The position numbers and the translations under genes were made by a program. A stretch of DNA of 30,320 nucleotides from a virus, in IMG/VR virus record IMGVR_UViG_3300017728_000063, positions 1 through 30,320 of that record, one strand, 5' to 3'. Within the stretch, counting starts at the first letter, position 1, and the number at the start of each line of letters is the position of its first letter. Shown piece by piece: positions 15,411 through 23,300 of the stretch. The notes beneath the pieces were generated by a model. It searched no databases, had not been told where the DNA came from, and saw nothing but the letters and a program-made list of their open reading frames with translations.

Positions 15411-15704
15411 TTAACAATTCCACTTCCGTAACGCAAGAGCCTTTCTGGTTGGTTTACCATTAGGCTTCTTCATAGGTCCTTTTACGCCAGACATCCTAGC
15501 GCAGAAAGACTTCCTTCTTTTAGCCGCTTTGCTTCCTTTTTTTAGTTTAGACGGTGGTGTAGTGACAGCAGTTTTAAGGTTACTTCCTGTTTCTCTGTTG
15601 TATTTCCTTACACCTTCAGCCGTTAGTCCTCCAGAACGAGACTTGTGCTTACCCATCTTGAGGCTTACGTTACCCCCCTTTTTATACTTCTTGCAACAGC
15701 GCAT
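15411..15704 (-). CDS. Small basic Cys-containing phage protein (DUF6321-like), 97 aa
   Basis: Starts MRCCKKYKKGGNVSLKMGKH, with the YKKGG tag at residues 7-11. It has a conserved core SRSGGLTAEGVRKYNRETGS and an RRKSFCARMSG followed by GKPTRKALALRKWNC at the C-terminus. The combination GGLT-x-x-G-x-x-x-YNR, RKSFCARM and a terminal RKALALRKWNC recurs in small proteins of marine and cyanophages, recorded from memory as DUF6321. Function is not known; the basic, Cys-containing tail suggests metal or nucleic-acid contact. It is the first gene after a TATATTTG box four bases before its ATG, so it heads the envelope cassette operon. Confidence 0.75.
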   Translation of the reverse strand: MRCCKKYKKGGNVSLKMGKHKSRSGGLTAEGVRKYNRETGSNLKTAVTTPPSKLKKGSKAAKRRKSFCARMSGVKGPMKKPNGKPTRKALALRKWNC

Positions 15705-15708
15705 AGTG

Positions 15709-15716
15709 CAAATATA
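15709..15716 (-). promoter_or_regulatory. -7 box (TATATTTG) heading the envelope cassette
   Basis: TATATTTG on the minus strand is followed by CACT and ATG 15704, the same four-base spacing as two other sites here. The genes from 15704 down to about 9426 run without another gap over 7 bases, so this is the likely promoter for the T9SS cargo and barrel genes. A clear -33 TTTG at standard spacing is not visible. Confidence 0.55.
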
Positions 15717-15760
15717 ATAAAAAGAAAAAAGGCCCTTAGTGCGTTGTGACTTATTTAAGG
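15717..15760 (-). terminator. Possible imperfect terminator upstream of the envelope promoter
   Basis: After the stop of the appendage gene, CCTT and AAGG plus AGT and ACT can pair around a bulge and a CACAACGC loop. GCC and a long T-rich run (TTTTTTCTTTTT) follow on the minus strand. The stem is imperfect, so efficiency is doubtful, but the position just before a promoter repeats the terminator-promoter layout seen at 4241-4276 and 5139-5179. Confidence 0.4.
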
Positions 15761-16555
15761 TTATGTAGATTTCTTTAAAGAAACATGACCAGAGACGATA
15801 CCGTCTGAGTTCTGAGCTGTAGCCGTGGTTGCTCCTGTCCCCGTAGTCGCTCCAATATTAGAATACCCCCAAGAAGCTGATAAACCAGAGGCGGATGATG
15901 GGTTAGCAGGACTGTCTTCATTACCCCCTGAGGTTATGGTAAAATTACTATTACTATACGTAATTGGCTCGCCGTCACTTCCATCAAATGCTGTTACGAC
16001 TATGAAGGTTCCTGCATCTGTAGTTGTGATGCTTGGAGTAGAAACAGAGGAAGCGGCTGCCGTTGCTGCTGAACCTACAGTATCTATGGGGTCTGATTTA
16101 TCTATGTTGTTTACAATCATAGACCAAAAAATACTATAAGAACTGCTATCTAGGAAATTATGATAACAATCAATTGTAGAGCCTTCACTTCCATCAAAAA
16201 CTCTATAGAGTATTCCTATTTCAGAGTCTGATGTTGTGTCGCCCCAGTAAGAAGAGTTAACGAAAGTCCATCCAGTAGCCCCCACCATATTTAAGCTTGT
16301 GCTATCGTCATTTGCCCAAATAACCAAAACAAAATCACCAGAAGAAGCTGAGGATGGCAAATTTCCTGAGTGTGAGTTTGAGCTAGAGTTTATAGCTTGA
16401 GCATCTATAATTGTAGTTGTAATATCAGAAAAAGATATTTCAGAAGAGGCCGCAGGAACGTTTGTACCTAGAATGTTATCTATGCCAGAAGCTGTGATAC
16501 CACTAACCTTCGATATATTATCCCAGTCTGTACTTGAAACTTTATCTATAGCCAT
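15761..16555 (-). CDS. Tail appendage/fibre-associated protein, 264 aa
   Basis: The N-terminus (MAIDKVSSTDWDNISKVSGI and ASGIDNILG) is a helical anchor style often seen in phage appendage proteins. Residues from about 60 are beta-rich with SSGDFVLVIWANDDS and a GATGWTFVNSSYWGD strand pair. IGILYRVFDGSEGSTID comes next, then a Ser/Thr/Gly-rich end (ATTGTGATTATAQNSDG). The pattern resembles beta-sandwich tail-associated proteins that bind surfaces. It overlaps the fibre gene stop by one base (TAATG), so the two may assemble together. Function inferred. Confidence 0.65.
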   Translation of the reverse strand: MAIDKVSSTDWDNISKVSGITASGIDNILGTNVPAASSEISFSDITTTIIDAQAINSSSNSHSGNLPSSASSGDFVLVIWANDDSTSLNMVGATGWTFVNSSYWGDTTSDSEIGILYRVFDGSEGSTIDCYHNFLDSSSYSIFWSMIVNNIDKSDPIDTVGSAATAAASSVSTPSITTTDAGTFIVVTAFDGSDGEPITYSNSNFTITSGGNEDSPANPSSASGLSASWGYSNIGATTGTGATTATAQNSDGIVSGHVSLKKST

Positions 16556-19500
16556 TACGATAATTCTATCCAGTCATTAGATGGATTAAACCAAATCTGT
16601 CCGTGGGTGCTGTCTAGGCAGTAGCCTACTACGCGAACGACGTCTCCAGACCCTGAAGGTGCAGTACCCGTGATGTCTCCAGCTGTAGTGGAAACGTATA
16701 GCTCGTCAGCAATGGTTCCTGGATCATGATCTAAGGTGAACATACCACGAAGCAACATACCATCAGAATCGGGATCAGTACCTAAAGCAATTGCCAATAG
16801 TACGCCGCCAGCGGTAGCTGTAGCGTCAGCGTCAGCCGCTGCCCATGTCCCATCAGACTTGTAGTAACAAAGCTCACCCTGAGTAGTGCTACCTGTACCT
16901 ATCTTAATAATATCACCCTGTGCGCTAAAGTCCGTGTTTGCAGTTTTTTCAAATAAAAAACCATCGGATTTAATATTACCCACAACATGAAGCTTCTCTG
17001 TGGGGCTAGACGTTCCAACCCCAAGGTTTCCGTTTACTGTAGCGCCTGTCTCTACAAGCAATGCCTCGTCTAAAGTAAGATCGCTAGACTGAATGACCTT
17101 TTGAACAATGCTATTAAACTTCCAGTCCCAAGCCTCGTCAGCTGTTCGCGCATGAGTAGCACCAACTCCAAATCCAGAAGAGTGGGCGCTGTCATAAGGG
17201 AAACCGTCTATAGTGTATCCCAACAACACAGGAGTACCGTTTACATATATATAGCTTTTCCCGCTAATATTTCTAAACTTAACCTCTACATTGGCTGTAC
17301 CTGCCGATATTGAATTATCTCCAAGGCAGGCAGCGATATCATCTAAAACGAGACTAGTGGAGCCGCTTGCTCTTTTATTTAAATCAGAATTGCCTCCCAA
17401 ACTTGAAGAAAGAGTAAACCAAAAGTAGTTGTCGGCATCGACAGCCCCAACAACAAAATTAGCGAGGTAGCCGTTGTTAAGTGCGCTTGCCCAATCTACA
17501 TTCCATATAATTTCATAATCTCCAGATGTTGTAAAGCTAGACTTAACCGTAACCCCTTCGTTAGTGGTGTTTGCACTAATCTGAGCATATCCATTACCGC
17601 CAGAAACATTCAGCGTTGGGCTACCCCCAGTGTCATCATACAAAACAGAGTAAGTGTGCCCGCTGTCAGATGTGTGAGAGGTGATTGAGGTGTCCGAAGA
17701 CTCAGTAAAAGTTTCATTAAATACGGTAGAACCAGTTGCCGTAATCCCATTGTGCGCAACTAAATCCTTAAGCCCTTTAGCTGTTAGCTTCCCATAAGCG
17801 TTAGAAGTGGCCCTTAAGTGAGTAACCCCGTTAACGTCTAAATAACTGTTTGGGCCTGGTGTGCCAACATGAACGCTAGAACTGCTTCCATAGCCAGCCT
17901 CGTTACCGACAGTATTTAAAGATGTGTTGGGGTTGGTTGTTCCCTTACTAGACGTGCCAAGCCAAATTTTCTTAGACTCAAGGCTTTTAAATGGGTAGGC
18001 ACCCATATTCATAGATGAATACCCATTTAAATTATCAGAAAGGTGAAGACTATTCCCTGTATGTCCTATTCGTCCGCCGCCGTCGCAAAAGAAATTAGAT
18101 GAATGTAGTGAACCTGCTATTAATCTATCCCCAGAAGTAATATTACCAGCAGCCTCAATAGTATTTCCTGAGAAAATATTGGCATGTGAGGTTAAGACTT
18201 GAAAGGTTGTTTGATTGTCACTTCTATGGTCTACAGATCCAGCTATATACTCGTAAACCCTGTTGGAGTAATCACCTATAACAAAGGCTTTGTTTATTGA
18301 ACTAACATAGGTTATTGCGGTGAATTGGGATTCAGGAAAGAATTTATCCTTAACGCCCACATATGACGCTGTAGAAAAATCCCAAGCAGTAGAGAGGGAA
18401 AGCTCAAATATTCTTTCTTCTTCATCTGTTATAAAAACCTTAGAGCCATCTGAGTCTATAAATAGTGAACTTAAATTCTTATTTACAGAAGTTAAGGTTG
18501 GTATATCTGTTGCGTCAACAAAAGATAATGTACTTAAATCCCAGGCAGTGGATAATGTAAACTCAGATACATCTCTTGTGCTCCTATCAACAGCGAACAT
18601 TTTCGTACCGTCTGTCTTAAATACAACGCCTCTAGGATCGTTTACCCCGTCACTCGTTATGTCTCCTTCGTTGCTATTTAATGAAAGCGTTGAAGTGTCC
18701 CAAGCCGTAGATAAATCATGTCTTTTTATTCTATCGTTACTGTCATCTATTACGAAAAATTTTGTACCATCTGGACTAAAATTTAAACCGTAAGGATTTT
18801 GAAACCCGCCTGAAGATATTGAGTCTCCGCTTGTAAAGGTCGCAGTAGTTACATCAAAGGCCGTAGACAACGCAAACTCTTTAATTTCGTCGTCGTTTTT
18901 ACCAACGATAAACATCTTAGAACCGTCTGGCTTAAATGCAATTCCATTTGGATTTGACTCGCTGTTTCCAAACCCGTCAAAATCAAAAAACTTACCCGAA
19001 TATTGCCATAAAGTAATGTCAGAAGAAAAAGAAGATCCACCTTGATCGACCCATTCAAGTACACCGCTACCGTCTGTTTTTAAAACCTGATTTGCATTCC
19101 CATCATTAACAGGAAGCGTAAGGGTATAAGTAGCCAAAGCAGAGTGGGAAGGACCCTTTATGGTTACACCGTGAGAGTTATCTTCACAGTTAAAGCGTAT
19201 AGCGCCAGCGTTAGTATTTCCTTTTAACTCTACAAATCCAGTCCCATTAGCAGCCAGTAAAAGGTTTCCGTTGGTGTCTGTTGTGCTTACTGTATTTGCA
19301 TCTAGATTGATGTTATCAACCTGAATGCTGTCACTGAATGTTTTTGCCCCGCTAAAGGTTTGAGTACCAGAAAGATGAGCTGTATCAGCATCCAGATACG
19401 CGCTAGCTATAGCGGTTCCATTCCAAATTCCAGAGCTTACCGTACCAACAGTTGTTATTGCAAGGGCGTTTATATCGGATTTGGTTTGATCTGCCGTTGC

Positions 19501-20361
19501 TCCAGTCTCTATGCCTGATAACTTAGTATGATCCGTAGATGACATTACACCTGAAACAGAATCTGTAGCTACTGGTATTACCGCGTCAGTTCCGTCAGAA
19601 GATGTAATAGTTCTGGCCCCAGTTGTTCCAGTTATAGCTAGGTTGGTTGATACATTGGTAGCTTTAGCTGTATTGGCGTCTATCTCAGCTAATAGCGTAT
19701 TATCTAGCTTATCTTCTGTTACTGAATCATCGGCTAACTGAGTAGTTCCAACGCCACCATCTGTGATAGCTATATCATTGGCGTTAGCGGTTATACCTGT
19801 GCCTCCTGCAACATTTAGGGTAACGTCACCCGACGTACCCCCGTCAGTCAATCCAGTTCCTGCAACCACAGAAGTTATATCTCCACTGCCCCCTCCTCCA
19901 GATCCAAAGTCACCAAAGTCGACATACTTTAGGTTGTTACTATCAGACGTGTCTTGAATCAAAACCTTGTCGTCAGAGGCTGGGGTGCCAATATCAGAAA
20001 GGGCGTCACTTGTAGTTCCTGATCCAAGTCTAGATTGTAGGTTTGAGATTGATGTATTTAAAGAAGAGTCTGCTGCTATTCTAGCGGTTGCTTCAGCTAC
20101 CAATCCATCAGTCGCATTATCAAATAAAGCTTTAACAGACTGCTGAGTGGGAACCTTAGTGGCTGAGTTAGAAGAGAAGTTATCCTCGTCAATGACAAAA
20201 TCAAAGTCAGCAGCAGATGTTGCTGTCTTCATAACAGCGCCAGTAGCGGCTACATTAGCAGCCGTGGGTGAACCACCTTTCTCTGTTACTACTACCGAGC
20301 TTGAGGCTGGGGCTGTAACTGTTACTGAGGTAGACCCGTTTGTTGTAACTGTTATAGCCAT
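16555..20361 (-). CDS. Large fibre protein with five-blade beta-propeller-like repeats, 1268 aa
   Basis: A Gly/Ser/Thr-rich shaft runs to about residue 445 with collar-like stretches (GSGDITSVVAGTGLTDGG; SGIWNGTAIASAYLDADT). Residues ~470-708 contain five propeller-type repeats: NPNGIAFKPDGSKMFIVG, NPYGLNFSPDGTKFFVID, DPRGVVFKTDGTKMFAVD, then two weaker copies, most ending in L-S-TA-W/F-D. A LamG-like region follows with FNETFTESSDTSITSH and YEIIWNVDWASALNNGYLAN. Near 1120 comes GNLGVGTSSPTEKLHVVGNI, common in phage fibres, then a C-terminal trimer/knob-like domain ending GQIWFNPSNDWIELS. No intramolecular chaperone protease was seen. Likely a receptor- or glycan-binding fibre, or a head fibre. 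It starts two bases after the small anchor gene. Confidence 0.75.
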   Translation of the reverse strand: MAITVTTNGSTSVTVTAPASSSVVVTEKGGSPTAANVAATGAVMKTATSAADFDFVIDEDNFSSNSATKVPTQQSVKALFDNATDGLVAEATARIAADSSLNTSISNLQSRLGSGTTSDALSDIGTPASDDKVLIQDTSDSNNLKYVDFGDFGSGGGGSGDITSVVAGTGLTDGGTSGDVTLNVAGGTGITANANDIAITDGGVGTTQLADDSVTEDKLDNTLLAEIDANTAKATNVSTNLAITGTTGARTITSSDGTDAVIPVATDSVSGVMSSTDHTKLSGIETGATADQTKSDINALAITTVGTVSSGIWNGTAIASAYLDADTAHLSGTQTFSGAKTFSDSIQVDNINLDANTVSTTDTNGNLLLAANGTGFVELKGNTNAGAIRFNCEDNSHGVTIKGPSHSALATYTLTLPVNDGNANQVLKTDGSGVLEWVDQGGSSFSSDITLWQYSGKFFDFDGFGNSESNPNGIAFKPDGSKMFIVGKNDDEIKEFALSTAFDVTTATFTSGDSISSGGFQNPYGLNFSPDGTKFFVIDDSNDRIKRHDLSTAWDTSTLSLNSNEGDITSDGVNDPRGVVFKTDGTKMFAVDRSTRDVSEFTLSTAWDLSTLSFVDATDIPTLTSVNKNLSSLFIDSDGSKVFITDEEERIFELSLSTAWDFSTASYVGVKDKFFPESQFTAITYVSSINKAFVIGDYSNRVYEYIAGSVDHRSDNQTTFQVLTSHANIFSGNTIEAAGNITSGDRLIAGSLHSSNFFCDGGGRIGHTGNSLHLSDNLNGYSSMNMGAYPFKSLESKKIWLGTSSKGTTNPNTSLNTVGNEAGYGSSSSVHVGTPGPNSYLDVNGVTHLRATSNAYGKLTAKGLKDLVAHNGITATGSTVFNETFTESSDTSITSHTSDSGHTYSVLYDDTGGSPTLNVSGGNGYAQISANTTNEGVTVKSSFTTSGDYEIIWNVDWASALNNGYLANFVVGAVDADNYFWFTLSSSLGGNSDLNKRASGSTSLVLDDIAACLGDNSISAGTANVEVKFRNISGKSYIYVNGTPVLLGYTIDGFPYDSAHSSGFGVGATHARTADEAWDWKFNSIVQKVIQSSDLTLDEALLVETGATVNGNLGVGTSSPTEKLHVVGNIKSDGFLFEKTANTDFSAQGDIIKIGTGSTTQGELCYYKSDGTWAAADADATATAGGVLLAIALGTDPDSDGMLLRGMFTLDHDPGTIADELYVSTTAGDITGTAPSGSGDVVRVVGYCLDSTHGQIWFNPSNDWIELS

Positions 20362-20362
20362 G

Positions 20363-20809
20363 TTATCTAGAGATATCTTCGTTTACAGTGAATGAACCCC
20401 TTAATATAGTGGTTACCACTTCGCTAACTTTTTGTTGAATATCATAAGTAAAGGAGCCAACAGGTAGTTCCTTCATGGTATCCGCTGAAGCTGTAACAGT
20501 AACCACACCAGAAGTGGTGCCGTCGCTAAACACAAAACCATTACTTAGTTTTGATCGTTGTTCTTCGCTTAAACCCTTAGCATCAGAAGTAGAAGAAGAA
20601 AGGCTACTAGAAGCAATCACCTCCCTTTCAGAAACTCCTGTTCGGGATCGAATGGGATTAGTCTTTACGTCCATTAAAAACTCATATCCAGTCAAATCTA
20701 AGGCGGTTCCACTAGAGTCATTCAATGTAAGCGTGAGGGAAAAAGTGTCTCCTCTCCTACAGGTGATATCAAGCTTTTCAGCTACGTCTAAGTTTACTTT
20801 ACTTGCCAT
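20363..20809 (-). CDS. Baseplate/fibre anchor-like protein (BppU N-terminus-like), 148 aa
   Basis: The stretch GDTFSLTLTLNDSSGTALDL followed by TGYEFLMDVKTNP is the beta-strand pattern of BppU-like and related N-terminal domains that anchor tail fibres to baseplates. The protein ends with GSFTYDIQQKVSEVVTTILR and GSFTVNEDI. It is short and has no fibre of its own, so it may form a plug or adaptor for the large fibre encoded next. The gene is spaced one base from both neighbours (TAA-C-ATG). The assignment is by pattern and position. Confidence 0.55.
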   Translation of the reverse strand: MASKVNLDVAEKLDITCRRGDTFSLTLTLNDSSGTALDLTGYEFLMDVKTNPIRSRTGVSEREVIASSSLSSSTSDAKGLSEEQRSKLSNGFVFSDGTTSGVVTVTASADTMKELPVGSFTYDIQQKVSEVVTTILRGSFTVNEDISR

Positions 20810-20810
20810 G

Positions 20811-23255
20811 TTATCCTAATAGTGAGTTTACAATATTACCTGCATTATCTCCAGAGTCTTCTAATTCACCTCTTTTGCCCTGTCTTTGAGATATAAGTTT
20901 ACTTTGTTCGGAAGACTGTTTTTTAACCCTATCGTCCTTCCTGTCTTCTTTAAGAACTTCTATCTTTTCCTTAAACTCTTGATCGTCAGTTTTAAATCCA
21001 AGGGTTGCTTGAGCTTTTATTATCTCTATTTCCTTCCTAAATCCATGCTTAACTTGCTCAAGCTGAGCTTCTAGTTGAGCTTTAAGCTGCATCTGTTGAG
21101 CCTCTATTTGAGCCTCCATTTGCATTTCTTGTTGCTTGGCCTGAGAAGTAGACTGAGCTGCCATTTGAGCTGACTGAGCTTGCATCTGAGAGTTTTGAGC
21201 GGCTATCTCTTGCTGTTTAGCTATTCTTTTTTTGCGCCTTACAACCAAAAGCCTTTCAGCTTGATTCACATCCTTTAAAGACCTTATAGAGATAGCGTCT
21301 TCTATGTCTAGCTCTTTTTGTTGCAAAGAAATCTGAATGTTTTGCTCTAAATAAGCCCTGTCTTTATCCTCCATCTCTCTAACAACTTGAACTCCAAAGT
21401 TGTACATAGGGAGTTCGTTAAAAGAAGAAAGAACAGACATATTTTCTTTACCTATTGCGTTGCTATATATATCATGAAGAACAGACTCTTCTGGTATGAT
21501 TTGCAAGCATTTAACTATATCCTCACAAACTTTCTTATAAAGCACCATAGAGGCGTTAGTGATATCGTATATAGCGTTGTTTCCTGCTGCGATAGCATTC
21601 TGCTGAACCCCCACCAGAGTATCACCTTTAGGTGTGGAGGCGTCCATCATCTCATTAACGCCTGTAGCGTCTCGGATCATTCGCAAGTAATGGTTGTAAA
21701 GGCCAATGAGCTCGTTGATGTTTCGAATACTATTGCCTATCTCTCTTACTGGCGGGTTCTGGAATCCCCCTTCTGGGTTTTTACTTCTGTAGTAGAATAC
21801 ACCAGTCTGCTCGTAGATATCGTGCAAGTCCAAAGGCTGTAGGTCTCCGCCTTTACCTAGCTGAACATTCTCCAACCCTTCGATATCAATTATCAATCCG
21901 TCTGGTTTTGCCTTAGCAATAGCCTGCTGAATCTTAAGGTGGGTCAGCTGAAGCATATCAGCAAATCCAGTACAGCTTTCTACCATAGACTTCGGCATCA
22001 TGTCCCGAATGTTAGTAGCTACTGGAGAGTAAGATAATCTCACAGATGATATGTCGTGTATATTTTTTGGTACGTTCTTAGACCTCCCGTAATTAAATAC
22101 GATATTAGATCCGTTCATGACATACATACCCCCATAAACGGTAGCGACATCCATCTTAACTGGATTTCTTTCGTATACACTACCTGGTTTTTCAGTGTAC
22201 TCAAGCCCTTTCATGAAGAAGTTTACGTTACCAAAGCGGTTTTGCTTTTCTTCAAAGTATATGCAGTCAACAGAAATAAACTCGAACTCAAGCACATCCA
22301 CCATGTACTCGTCATATCCGTAATCAGTTCTTTGAGATAGATTGTTATATCCGTTTTTACCAAAAGAACTAGGGTTATTGCCGTACTTACCCTTAACAGA
22401 CTTCGCGATATCCTCTAACTCCTCTTCTGTAATTTCACCAGCAGATATCCTTCTTAATTCCTGTATAGAAATAGATTTAACGTGACCCGCATAAATCAAG
22501 TCTTCGAAAAACGGGTCTTCTGTGTGGCTATGAATAAACGTAGAGGGATCTACATAATCAGTCTTGATTCCGTGATTAGGGTCGTTACTTCTTTTCACAA
22601 CACACATACCTAGAGCAACGAGGTCATTAACGCATCTACGTAGAGTCCCGTCATTGAAGTTGTTCCAAGAAAGGGTCATATTGGTGCCTATCTGGGCAGC
22701 CAACTCTGCATCGGTTTTTACATTGGTACCCAAAAGGATTTCAGCCTCCTCTAATGTATCTGGAAGCTCATCTGGATCAATGTCCAATACCAATCCTCTT
22801 TTTTCTTTAAGCGCTTTTAGCTTTTCTTTATTCTCAATCTGAACTTCGATCCTTCTTTTCTTATTGTTTTTCTCAGATGAAGACAAAGGATCTATAGCCT
22901 CTAGGTTTGGGTAAGGATCTTTAGAGAGTATTTTATTTACTACAACCCTAACAAACTTAGGTAAGATAGGAACAGGGGTGTAATCCATGTTCATCAAGCT
23001 TCCGTCTCCATCATTAGGATTGAGTGATCGGAGAAGCTTCTTGTATATGTTAGTGTCTTGAGTACCGTTAGCGTAATCTCTGCTTCTTTCAAAAACAGTA
23101 TTTCTTTTTCCATAAAGAGATGTAGCCTCTCTTATTTTGCCCCACTGATTCTCAATAGCCTTTGCGTACTGTAAACCATATGACTTACTCTGTTTAGTTG
23201 ATGCGTCTGCCAGAGGGTTCGGGAAAGAATGCTTGCTATTTTTATTGAGGCTCAT
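20811..23255 (-). CDS. Portal protein, 814 aa
   Basis: The portal signature is the long central helical region with NPPVREIGNSIRNINELIGL and HYLRMIRDATGVNEMMDAST followed by GDTLVGVQQNAIAAGN. This is very like crAss-type portals (IRDATG-x-NE-x-x-D-x-STP-x-x-x-x-LVGVQ). The N-terminus has a helical clip/wing region and a conserved PVPILPKFVRVVVNKILSKD stretch near residue 95. The C-terminal ~120 residues are a Gln/Met-rich coiled coil (QAKQQEMQMEAQIEAQQ) and a charged tail, as in portal barrel/crown extensions. It follows the terminase gene after 45 bases containing a TATATTTG box. Confidence 0.9.
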   Translation of the reverse strand: MSLNKNSKHSFPNPLADASTKQSKSYGLQYAKAIENQWGKIREATSLYGKRNTVFERSRDYANGTQDTNIYKKLLRSLNPNDGDGSLMNMDYTPVPILPKFVRVVVNKILSKDPYPNLEAIDPLSSSEKNNKKRRIEVQIENKEKLKALKEKRGLVLDIDPDELPDTLEEAEILLGTNVKTDAELAAQIGTNMTLSWNNFNDGTLRRCVNDLVALGMCVVKRSNDPNHGIKTDYVDPSTFIHSHTEDPFFEDLIYAGHVKSISIQELRRISAGEITEEELEDIAKSVKGKYGNNPSSFGKNGYNNLSQRTDYGYDEYMVDVLEFEFISVDCIYFEEKQNRFGNVNFFMKGLEYTEKPGSVYERNPVKMDVATVYGGMYVMNGSNIVFNYGRSKNVPKNIHDISSVRLSYSPVATNIRDMMPKSMVESCTGFADMLQLTHLKIQQAIAKAKPDGLIIDIEGLENVQLGKGGDLQPLDLHDIYEQTGVFYYRSKNPEGGFQNPPVREIGNSIRNINELIGLYNHYLRMIRDATGVNEMMDASTPKGDTLVGVQQNAIAAGNNAIYDITNASMVLYKKVCEDIVKCLQIIPEESVLHDIYSNAIGKENMSVLSSFNELPMYNFGVQVVREMEDKDRAYLEQNIQISLQQKELDIEDAISIRSLKDVNQAERLLVVRRKKRIAKQQEIAAQNSQMQAQSAQMAAQSTSQAKQQEMQMEAQIEAQQMQLKAQLEAQLEQVKHGFRKEIEIIKAQATLGFKTDDQEFKEKIEVLKEDRKDDRVKKQSSEQSKLISQRQGKRGELEDSGDNAGNIVNSLLG

Positions 23256-23281
23256 GATTTACTTGCATTGTGCATATCCTG

Positions 23282-23289
23282 CAAATATA
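23282..23289 (-). promoter_or_regulatory. -7 box (TATATTTG) between terminase and portal
   Basis: TATATTTG on the minus strand lies 26 bases before ATG 23255, with a TTTG one base upstream of the box. It suggests the portal and fibre genes can be transcribed separately from the terminase. Confidence 0.5.
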
Positions 23290-23300
23290 ACAAATCGTCA

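Noticed and set aside
15404-15460. Upstream start (Met at 15460) for the 691-residue cargo
   Set aside because: It would put 19 non-signal residues before a perfect signal peptide and overlap the upstream gene by 50 bases; the ATG at 15403 is preferred.
18320-18793. Plus-strand open frame of 157 codons
   Set aside because: It lies wholly inside the fibre gene's repeat region, antisense to a well-supported protein; its length reflects the Ser/Thr-rich composition of the fibre.
21387-21842. Plus-strand open frame of 151 codons
   Set aside because: Antisense to the portal gene with no start context or recognisable protein pattern.
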